DNA of 20,025 bases from Firmicutes bacterium UBA2116 (lineage in GTDB: Bacteria; Bacillota; Clostridia; Tissierellales; Sedimentibacteraceae). Of this stretch, positions 7,715 through 13,377 are shown piece by piece. Position 1 is the stretch's first letter. Each line of letters starts with the position of its first letter. The stretch lies in assembly GCA_002331025.1 (NCBI GenBank), contig DCYG01000035.1, positions 1 to 20,025 of the forward strand, in the 5' to 3' direction. The notes below the pieces were generated by a model. The model had not been told where the DNA came from and made no database searches. It worked only from the letters and a program-made list of their open reading frames with translations. The position numbers and the translations under genes are program-made.

Positions 7715-8581
7715 ATGAATTGGGGACGTTTAATAACTGCAATGGTAACACCTTTTGATTCAGAACTGAATGTTGATTACAATCAGGCCGTTAAATTAGC
7801 TGAAAAGCTTGTAATTGAAAGAAGCTCGGCACTGCTGTTAAACGGAACGACAGGGGAATCGCCTACCTTAACAGGTGATGAGGTGTATAAGCTTATATCC
7901 GAAATAAAGAAAAATGTAAATGTACCTATCATTGCGGGTGTCGGAACAAACAATACTAAGAAAACAATTGAAAACATTAAAAATATAGAAGATTTGAATG
8001 TAGACGGATTATTAGTCATAACACCCTACTACAACAAACCGAATCAAGAATCATTATATGAGCATTTCAAAACAGTTGCAGAGAGTACTGATCTTCCTAT
8101 CATAATTTACAATGTACCCGGAAGAACAGGAGTAAATATGAGTGTAAAAACATTATCTAAGCTTGCGGAAATAAAGAATATAGTTGCAATTAAAGAAGCA
8201 AGCGGTGATATGGCACAATTTATCAGAATGGTGAATGAAACTCCCGAAGATTTTTTAGTTTACAGCGGTGAGGACATATTGACGCTGCCGTCATTAGCGG
8301 TAGGCGGATATGGAATAATAAGCGTTGCATCAAATGTGGGCGGAAAAATAATGGGAGATATGATAGATGCCTTTGAAAATAAGGATATGGAAAAGGCTGC
8401 CGAAATAAATTTGAAATTAACAGATTTGTTTGATGCACTTTTTGTTACGACAAATCCTATTCCGGTAAAATATGCTTTAAATTCAATGGGATTTAATGCA
8501 GGAGGATACAGGCTGCCTCTGACAGAACCCACTCCTGAGGTAAAAAGAATCGTAGATGAAAGCCTGACAATACTTCAATGA
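7715..8581 (+). CDS. dapA: 4-hydroxy-tetrahydrodipicolinate synthase family protein (DapA paralogue 1)
   Basis: A 288-aa TIM-barrel class I aldolase of the DHDPS/NAL superfamily. All DHDPS catalytic positions are present: T45-T46 in GTTGES, the YY pair at 105-106, Y132 and R137 in YNVPGRTG, and Schiff-base K160 in IKEASG. The true DHDPS reaction (pyruvate plus aspartate semialdehyde) is therefore likely. Positions that bind inhibitory lysine in the E. coli enzyme are replaced (H53 to G, H56 to V, E84 to K by eye alignment), suggesting insensitivity to lysine. The gene lies within the redox operon, away from the riboswitch-controlled dapA. An alternative role as a deaminase of a cyclic imine (LhpC/HypD type, same superfamily) is suggested by the neighbours but not by the active-site motifs. 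Confidence 0.85.
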   Translation: MNWGRLITAMVTPFDSELNVDYNQAVKLAEKLVIERSSALLLNGTTGESPTLTGDEVYKLISEIKKNVNVPIIAGVGTNNTKKTIENIKNIEDLNVDGLLVITPYYNKPNQESLYEHFKTVAESTDLPIIIYNVPGRTGVNMSVKTLSKLAEIKNIVAIKEASGDMAQFIRMVNETPEDFLVYSGEDILTLPSLAVGGYGIISVASNVGGKIMGDMIDAFENKDMEKAAEINLKLTDLFDALFVTTNPIPVKYALNSMGFNAGGYRLPLTEPTPEVKRIVDESLTILQ

Positions 8582-8589
8582 GGTGAATT

Positions 8590-8907
8590 ATGACGAGGAT
8601 AAAGGATCACCCCATACTGGGCAAGGACACAAGAGAGGAAATCGTTACAATAACCTTTGACGGCAAAGAAATTATCGCATTGAAAGGCGAAATGATTGCA
8701 TCGGCTTTAATAGCCAACGGTGTACACAGCTTCAGATATACGGAAAAGCATAATAAGCCAAGAGGTATATATTGCGGTATAGGAAGATGTACCGACTGTG
8801 TTATGATTGTTGACGGAATACCGAATGTAAGAACGTGCGTTACCGAAGTGAAGGATGGAATGAAGGTAGAAACTCAATATGGAAGAGGCGAGTGGAAAAA
8901 TGAATAA
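8590..8907 (+). CDS. Fer2-type [2Fe-2S] subunit, HcnA-like
   Basis: A 105-aa small iron-sulfur protein. Four cysteines, C62-x4-C67-x2-C70-x12-C83 in GIYCGIGRCTDC...RTC, match the Fer2_4 pattern of HcnA and the gamma subunit of LhpBEF-type dehydrogenases, and also the N-terminal domain of sarcosine oxidase alpha. It is expected to carry electrons between the flavoproteins. TGAGGTGA over the end of the DapA gene is the ribosome binding site, and its own stop codon overlaps the next start by 8 nt, implying translational coupling and a fixed stoichiometry with the HcnB-like subunit. Confidence 0.88.
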   Translation: MTRIKDHPILGKDTREEIVTITFDGKEIIALKGEMIASALIANGVHSFRYTEKHNKPRGIYCGIGRCTDCVMIVDGIPNVRTCVTEVKDGMKVETQYGRGEWKNE

Positions 8908-10009
8908 TTATGATGTTGTTATCGTTGGAGCCGGTCCTGCCGGTCTTGCCGCATCCATAGAAGCTGCCGGAGCGGGAGCGAGGGTATTGCTTATTGATGA
9001 AAACAATAAACCCGGAGGACAGCTTTTCAAGCAAATTCACAAATTCTTCGGTTCAAGAGAGCATAAGGCAGGAACAAGAGGTATAAATATAGGCACAGAG
9101 CTTTTAGACGATACGGAAAAACTAAATATAGAAGTAATGCTGAACACTGAGGTATGCGGACTGACTCCCGATAAAAAGATCTGGATAATAGAAAATAAAG
9201 AGATTTCAAGGGAGATAACAGCGGATAAAATTATAATTGCAACGGGAGCGTATGAAAATTCAGTTCAATTTGACGGCTGGGAGCTTCCCGGGGTAATGGG
9301 TGCAGGTGCAGCCCAAACGATGATAAACCTAAACAGAGTACTGCCCGGTCATAAAGTATTGATGCTTGGCTCGGGAAATGTTGGAGTAATAGTGTCATAT
9401 CAATTAATGCAGGCCGGAGCAGAGGTAGCTGCAATAGTTGAAGCAGCTCCGGCACTTGGAGGATATGGAGTTCATACGGCAAAGGTTGCAAGGGCAGGCG
9501 TACCGTTTTATACGAGTCATACCATAAAAAGAGCATATGGAAACAACAGAGTAGAACGTGTCGAAATAGTTCAATTAGACAGCAATTGGAAGGAAATCGA
9601 AGGAACAGAAAAAATATTTGATGTAGATACAATATGCCTTGCAGTTGGCTTAACACCAATGGTAGAGCTTATATGGCTTGCGGGCTGTAAGTTTACATTC
9701 ATAGGAAGCATGGGCGGATATGTACCCGTTCATGACAGGTATATGAGAACAACAGTTGACGGTATATACGTTGCGGGTGATGTGGCAGGGATAGAAGAAG
9801 CAAGCACAGCTATGGAAGAAGGACGTCTGGCAGGCATAAGCGTTGCGTATGACTTATGCCTGATTGATGATGCTCAGGCAGAAAAAAGAATAGACGAAAT
9901 CTGGAATAAGCTTGATTCATTGAGGTGCGGACAATTCGGAGAAAAGAGAAAAACCGCAAAGGACCAGATATTGAAAGAAGGAGAGGGGATGATTCTATGT
10001 CATGCTTAA
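8900..10009 (+). CDS. FAD-dependent oxidoreductase, HcnB/OoxA-like subunit without BFD domain
   Basis: A 369-aa two-dinucleotide-binding flavoprotein. G10-x-G12-x-x-G15 binds FAD, the segment LMLGSGNVGVIVSYQL is the second (NAD(P)-like) Rossmann motif, and GIYVAGDVAGIEEASTAMEEG is the typical C-terminal FAD contact. It resembles HcnB, OoxA and the alpha subunit of D-hydroxyproline dehydrogenase. Those are usually about 460 aa and end in a BFD [2Fe-2S] domain, which here is a separate upstream gene. ATG 8900 is chosen over an in-frame upstream start at 8879 because homologues begin directly with the FAD loop and it overlaps the Fer2 stop. Its end overlaps the 4Fe-4S gene by 13 nt. It probably oxidises the reduced Fe-S chain and passes electrons onward, although the direction is not visible in sequence. 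Confidence 0.87.
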   Translation: MNNYDVVIVGAGPAGLAASIEAAGAGARVLLIDENNKPGGQLFKQIHKFFGSREHKAGTRGINIGTELLDDTEKLNIEVMLNTEVCGLTPDKKIWIIENKEISREITADKIIIATGAYENSVQFDGWELPGVMGAGAAQTMINLNRVLPGHKVLMLGSGNVGVIVSYQLMQAGAEVAAIVEAAPALGGYGVHTAKVARAGVPFYTSHTIKRAYGNNRVERVEIVQLDSNWKEIEGTEKIFDVDTICLAVGLTPMVELIWLAGCKFTFIGSMGGYVPVHDRYMRTTVDGIYVAGDVAGIEEASTAMEEGRLAGISVAYDLCLIDDAQAEKRIDEIWNKLDSLRCGQFGEKRKTAKDQILKEGEGMILCHA

Positions 10010-10494
10010 AGAAATGCGGTGCTCCTTCAATCGAAGAGCTGAGAGCTTCACCCGGGTTTCCGGCAGAAGAAGATTATAAAACAGGGAATATAGCTGTAAT
10101 AGAATGCATTGAGCAAATACCATGCAACCCTTGTGAAACATCATGTCCGAGAGGTGCGATCAATGTAGGAAATCCCATAACAAATCTTCCGACCATTGAT
10201 TTAAGCAAATGTACCGGATGCGGAATATGTGTCGTTAAGTGTCCCGGCATAGCCATACATTTGATGGACGTAAATTATAGCGAGGACAGCGCAATGATTA
10301 CGATACCTTATGAGTATTTGCCGTTACCTCAAGTAAATGATACGGTTACGCTAGTTGACAGAATGGGTAAGGAAGTTTGTGAAGGAAAGGTTGAGAAAAT
10401 ATTAAGCTCAAAAGCATATGATTTAACTAAGCTTATAAAGGTTTCATTTGATAAGAAATATTATGAAGATGTAATTTCAATAAAAAGAATTTGA
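9997..10494 (+). CDS. 4Fe-4S dicluster ferredoxin-like subunit
   Basis: A 165-aa protein. The start at ATG 9997 follows GAAGGAGAGG (9977-9986). A longer in-frame reading from 9925 would lie inside the preceding gene and adds a highly basic, unlikely N-terminus. Cysteines C72-x2-C75-x2-C78-x3-C82-P form a classic [4Fe-4S] motif. C37, C43, C46 and C50-P form a variant second cluster with C-x5-C-x2-C-x3-C spacing. Residues 95-165 form a beta-rich C-terminal domain with no visible cofactor motif. No membrane segment is present. As the last gene of the redox set it may connect the flavoprotein complex to ferredoxin or another low-potential carrier, a feature absent from aerobic HcnABC and LhpBEF systems and sensible in an anaerobe. 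Confidence 0.82.
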   Translation: MSCLKKCGAPSIEELRASPGFPAEEDYKTGNIAVIECIEQIPCNPCETSCPRGAINVGNPITNLPTIDLSKCTGCGICVVKCPGIAIHLMDVNYSEDSAMITIPYEYLPLPQVNDTVTLVDRMGKEVCEGKVEKILSSKAYDLTKLIKVSFDKKYYEDVISIKRI

Positions 10495-10502
10495 AATTCT
10501 TA

Positions 10503-10531
10503 TTGACATAAACAGCCATCAAGCATATAAT
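10503..10531 (+). promoter_or_regulatory. SigA-type promoter of the lysine riboswitch operon
   Basis: TTGACA (10503-10508) and TATAAT (10526-10531), both perfect, with a 17-bp spacer. It starts only 8 bp after the ferredoxin-like gene stop codon with no terminator between, so transcripts of the upstream redox operon would also run into the riboswitch. Confidence 0.88.
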
Positions 10532-10560
10532 AGAAAAAATTAAATATTTTCGTGGGTATA

Positions 10561-10700
10561 TTACAGAGGTTGCGATGATCAAGAGTAAGGCAATGCCTGA
10601 AAGGGTGACTCGCCGAAGGGATTTTTCCCTGGGCTTACATTTAATAGATGTAATACTGTTTTTATAGGATGCTTCCCAATCCTATAAAAGAGAGCTGTAA
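10561..10700 (+). ncRNA. Lysine riboswitch (L box) aptamer
   Basis: The conserved L-box core is evident: AGAGGTTGCG and AGAGTAAGG near 10565-10590, then TGAAAGGG and CTCGCCGAAGGG at 10598-10620, and the closing GAGAGCTGTAA ending at 10700. P1 is formed by TTACAG (10561-10566) and CTGTAA (10695-10700). Other arms visible are TTACAT/ATGTAA (10635-10640 with 10648-10653) and a 10-bp helix TTTATAGGAT/ATCCTATAAA (10661-10670 with 10679-10688). Lysine binding should favour the terminator just downstream and turn off dapA-dapB-dapH. Confidence 0.95.
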
Positions 10701-10731
10701 TGTGCTGGGCAGAAGGTTCGGTGTTTTTTGC

Positions 10732-10771
10732 AAGCGTCTGAGAGCCCTTTTGCTCTTATGTCGCTTTTTTT
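10732..10771 (+). terminator. Riboswitch-controlled terminator
   Basis: AAGCG (10732-10736) pairs with CGCTT (10762-10766), and AGAGC (10741-10745) with GCTCT (10752-10756), separated by a small internal loop and followed by seven T (10765-10771). GCTCTT could instead pair with the GAGAGC at the 3' side of the aptamer (10690-10695), which would make an antiterminator. That alternative is inferred. Confidence 0.75.
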
Positions 10772-10787
10772 ATACTAAAAAAAGCGA
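10761..10787 (+). promoter_or_regulatory. Perfect hairpin competing with the terminator
   Basis: TCGCTTTTTTT (10761-10771) is exactly complementary to AAAAAAAGCGA (10777-10787) around a 5-nt loop ATACT. The left arm is the 3' strand and U-tract of the terminator, so the two structures are mutually exclusive. Because the right arm is made only after the U-tract, it can act only on transcripts that escape termination, or serve as a second terminator in the antisense direction. Confidence 0.6.
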
Positions 10788-10832
10788 TGTGAAAATTATT
10801 TTAATTAAATAATTTTATAGGAGAAAAAGACA

Positions 10833-11714
10833 ATGAATGATTTAGTAAATGGCTGTGGAGTGGCTTTAGTAACACCATTTGTAAATGGAGAGGTTGATTA
10901 TGAAACTTTGGGGAAATTAGTAGACATTCATGTTGAGCTGTCAGGCTCAATTATAGTGGCGGGGACAACTGCCGAAACCCCTGCATTGACAGATGATGAA
11001 TACCATGAGATTGTAAGATTTGTAATTGACAGAGTGGCAAAAAGAATACCTGTTATAGCGGGAGCAGGGAGCAACTGTACCGCGGCATCTGTTAAAAAAG
11101 CAAAATTCTGTGAAGAGGCAGGAGCCGACGGGTTGTTATTAGTAACTCCATATTATAACAAAACAACACAAAGAGGATTGATGAATCACTACAGAATGAT
11201 TGCAGAAAGCACATCATTGCCGATAATAGTTTACAGCGTACCGGGAAGAACGGGCATGAATATTGAGCCAAGTACGGTGTTAGAATTATCTAAAATTAAT
11301 AACATCGTAGGAATTAAGGAGGCAAGCGGCAATATCAGTCAGGTAGCCGAAATATTAAGAATTTGCCCCAAAGACTTCTTGGTTTATTCCGGAAATGACG
11401 ATATGATCGTTCCGCTAATGTCGTTAGGAGGTCACGGAGTTATTTCTGTAGTTGCTAACATACTGCCTGCTGAAACTAAAAAGATTGTGGATGATTACAA
11501 TGACAGAAATATAGATGAAGCGAGAGACGGGCAGTTAAATATGAATGGACTGATTAATGCTTTGTTTATTGAAACTAATCCTATACCTGTTAAAGAGGCG
11601 ATGGGAATCATGAATTTATGCAGCTCTGAGGTAAGAGAACCTCTATATCCTATGTCAGAAGAAAACAGACATAAATTGATTAACGAAATGAGAAGGTACG
11701 GCATAAATTGTTAA
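10833..11714 (+). CDS. dapA: 4-hydroxy-tetrahydrodipicolinate synthase (riboswitch-controlled DapA)
   Basis: First committed enzyme of the lysine branch: condenses pyruvate with aspartate semialdehyde. 293 aa, with T45-T46 (in AGTTAET, where most family members have GTTGES), YY at 107-108, Y134 and R139 in YSVPGRTG, and Schiff-base K162 in IKEASG. Residues matching the lysine-contacting positions of the E. coli enzyme are changed (H53 to D, E84 to A by eye), so feedback probably occurs through the upstream lysine riboswitch rather than on the enzyme. TAGGAG (10818-10823) is the ribosome binding site. It heads dapA-dapB-dapH and shares the fold and active site of the DapA paralogue encoded 3.1 kb upstream, but diverges clearly in sequence, so it is not a recent tandem copy. 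Confidence 0.93.
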   Translation: MNDLVNGCGVALVTPFVNGEVDYETLGKLVDIHVELSGSIIVAGTTAETPALTDDEYHEIVRFVIDRVAKRIPVIAGAGSNCTAASVKKAKFCEEAGADGLLLVTPYYNKTTQRGLMNHYRMIAESTSLPIIVYSVPGRTGMNIEPSTVLELSKINNIVGIKEASGNISQVAEILRICPKDFLVYSGNDDMIVPLMSLGGHGVISVVANILPAETKKIVDDYNDRNIDEARDGQLNMNGLINALFIETNPIPVKEAMGIMNLCSSEVREPLYPMSEENRHKLINEMRRYGINC

Positions 11715-11733
11715 GGATGGGAGGAAGAAATAT

Positions 11734-12441
11734 ATGATAAATGTTGCTTTATGCGGTTATGGAGCTATGGGAAAGGTAGTCGAGCAAGAAATACAAACAT
11801 ATGATAATGTTAAGCTTGCGGGGATTATATCACCTAAGGACAGAAAGAAGTGTGAAAATTTACAGGATATAGATATAATTATAGATTTTTCAAATCCGGC
11901 TAATCTTGATTTTCTGTTAAATTATGCTAAGGAAAGAAATGCTGCATTACTTATTTGTACTACAGGATTTAATCAGGAGCAAAAAAATAAAATTGCAGAA
12001 GCAGGAAAAAATATACCGGTTCTGCTTTCATCAAATACTTCAACAGGAATAAATATTGTAAGAAAGATGTTAAAATTAATCAGCAATGATTTAAATAATT
12101 TTGAGATAGACATAGTAGACAGGCATCATAATAAAAAGGTGGATGCTCCAAGCGGTACGGCCAAAACGTTGGCTGAAGACATAATGCAGGAAACGGGGAG
12201 AGAAAAAATTGAGATGCACTCGTTGAGAGCGGGAACTATACCGGGAGAGCACACGGTTATATTTTCAGGAATTGACGAAATTATAGAAATAAAGCACACA
12301 GCGTTTTCTAAAAAGATATTTGCCAGAGGGGCAATTGATATAGCGTTAAAATTAGTGAATCAAAAAGAAGGTTTTTATACCACAGAAGAACTTTTTGACA
12401 TGGATAACAGAAGAACTAATAAAATAGTAAATATAGCGTAA
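11734..12441 (+). CDS. dapB: 4-hydroxy-tetrahydrodipicolinate reductase
   Basis: NAD(P)H-dependent reductase that forms tetrahydrodipicolinate from the DapA product. 235 aa, shorter than the approximately 270-aa E. coli and B. subtilis proteins; the shortening lies in the N-terminal nucleotide-binding half, as in some other anaerobes. The dinucleotide motif is GYGAMG at 8-13. The catalytic segment H131-H132-x2-K135-V-DAPSGTA (through 143) matches the family signature, with H131 and K135 corresponding to E. coli H159 and K163. It starts 19 nt after the dapA stop, with GGAGG in the gap, and lies 15 nt before dapH, so the three genes form one transcription unit. Confidence 0.95.
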   Translation: MINVALCGYGAMGKVVEQEIQTYDNVKLAGIISPKDRKKCENLQDIDIIIDFSNPANLDFLLNYAKERNAALLICTTGFNQEQKNKIAEAGKNIPVLLSSNTSTGINIVRKMLKLISNDLNNFEIDIVDRHHNKKVDAPSGTAKTLAEDIMQETGREKIEMHSLRAGTIPGEHTVIFSGIDEIIEIKHTAFSKKIFARGAIDIALKLVNQKEGFYTTEELFDMDNRRTNKIVNIA

Positions 12442-12456
12442 AATCGGGAGGTAAAG

Positions 12457-13158
12457 ATGTTTTTACAAGATCCATATGAAATAGCAAGATTTATAAAAGA
12501 TGCAAAAAAATCAACACCTGTAAAGCTTTATGTATCAGGTAAAGTAAACAATATAGAGAGCTTCAATATGAAGGTATTCCAATCGGGAGATATGGCTATA
12601 CTCATAGGCGAATACTCAGATGCACAAAGATTGTTGTCTGAAAATCCTCAAATAGAAAATTACCATTTGGAGTATGACAGAAGAAACTCCGCAATACCAT
12701 TGTTAAATACAAATGAAATAAATGCACGCATAGAGCCGGGTGCCGTTATCAGAGACATGTCTGCCATAGGTAAGGATGCCGTAATTATGATGGGAGCCGT
12801 AATAAATATCGGTGCGGTAATAGGTGAAAAAACCATGATTGATATGAATGCGGTTGTAGGTGCAAGAGGAACAATAGGCAAAAATGTTCACATCGGAGCC
12901 GGTGCTGTTATTGCGGGTGTTTTAGAGCCGCCAAGCAAGACACCGGTCATTATTGAGGATGATGTATTGATAGGTGCCAATGCAGTTGTTTTAGAGGGAG
13001 TAAAGGTTGGCAGGGGAGCAGTTGTTGCTGCGGGAAGCGTAGTTACTGAGGATGTCCCCGAAATGGCTGTTGCTGCCGGAAGCCCTGCTAAGATTATTAA
13101 GTACAAGGATGACAGAACCATTGAGAAAACAAAGCTCCTTGACGACTTGAGAGGATAG
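12457..13158 (+). CDS. dapH: 2,3,4,5-tetrahydropyridine-2,6-dicarboxylate N-acetyltransferase
   Basis: Acetyl-CoA-dependent enzyme of the acetylase branch of DAP/lysine synthesis. 233 aa, nearly the same length as B. subtilis DapH. Residues 1-85 form the DapH N-terminal domain, and from about 88 to 215 hexapeptide repeats build a left-handed beta-helix. The block ARIEPGAVIRDMSAIG, the run MMGAVINIGAVIG, the segment GARGTIGKNVHIGAGAV and the EPPSKTPV loop are diagnostic for DapH and separate it from the succinyl-type DapD. GGGAGG precedes the start. The remaining genes of this branch (N-acetyl-DAP aminotransferase and deacetylase, dapF, lysA) are not in the window. Confidence 0.94.
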   Translation: MFLQDPYEIARFIKDAKKSTPVKLYVSGKVNNIESFNMKVFQSGDMAILIGEYSDAQRLLSENPQIENYHLEYDRRNSAIPLLNTNEINARIEPGAVIRDMSAIGKDAVIMMGAVINIGAVIGEKTMIDMNAVVGARGTIGKNVHIGAGAVIAGVLEPPSKTPVIIEDDVLIGANAVVLEGVKVGRGAVVAAGSVVTEDVPEMAVAAGSPAKIIKYKDDRTIEKTKLLDDLRG

Positions 13159-13203
13159 CTTATTGTTACTATTACAATGTTGAATTTTAAAATAAACTAT
13201 TTG

Positions 13204-13279
13204 TGTCATTCTGAGGACTTTAGTCCGAAGAATCTCATCTTTTGCTTTACGAGATTCTTCGCCATCGCTCAGAATGACA
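13204..13279. repeat. Nested inverted repeat (TGTCATTCTGAG family), copy 2
   Basis: TGTCATTCTGAG (13204-13215) and CTCAGAATGACA (13268-13279) are perfect 12-bp terminal arms. Inside, GAAGAATCTC (13227-13236) pairs perfectly with GAGATTCTTC (13251-13260), and GGACT-TT-AGTCC (13215-13226) forms a side hairpin. It lies 45 nt after dapH and may double as a transcript end, though there is no long T-run. Same family as 1399-1533 and 18175-18194. Confidence 0.8.
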
Positions 13280-13291
13280 ATTTCGTTTCTT

Positions 13292-13319
13292 TAATTTAAA
13301 GACACGTGTATTTAAATTA
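13292..13319. promoter_or_regulatory. 28-bp near-perfect palindrome abutting the aspartokinase promoter
   Basis: Arms TAATTTAAA (13292-13300) and TTTAAATTA (13311-13319) are perfect, and the centre contains CACGTG (13303-13308). 13 of 14 base pairs match. The right end touches the -35 box at 13320, a position suited to an activator site or a repressor operator. Confidence 0.45.
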
Positions 13320-13348
13320 TTGACACAGTGATTATTATATGTTATCTT
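13320..13348 (+). promoter_or_regulatory. Promoter of the AK III-type aspartokinase gene
   Basis: TTGACA (13320-13325) and TATCTT (13343-13348) with a 17-bp spacer. The leader is about 25 nt and ends in AGGAGG (13368-13373). There is no room for a riboswitch, so this gene is not under direct lysine-riboswitch control. Confidence 0.7.
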
Positions 13349-13377
13349 AATAAAATATCATCAATATAGGAGGACAA

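Noticed and set aside
7715..8581. Firm assignment of the first DapA as a hydroxyproline-pathway deaminase
   Set aside because: Neighbouring flavoproteins suggest it, but all DHDPS catalytic motifs are intact and no epimerase or semialdehyde dehydrogenase gene is nearby.
9231..9659. 142-codon minus-strand open frame opposite the flavoprotein gene
   Set aside because: It is Leu/Pro-rich with no domain, has no ribosome binding site, and lies wholly opposite a clear flavoprotein gene.
9925..9996. Longer N-terminus for the 4Fe-4S protein
   Set aside because: It lies inside the flavoprotein gene in another frame, is rich in Arg and Lys, and a good ribosome binding site precedes ATG 9997.
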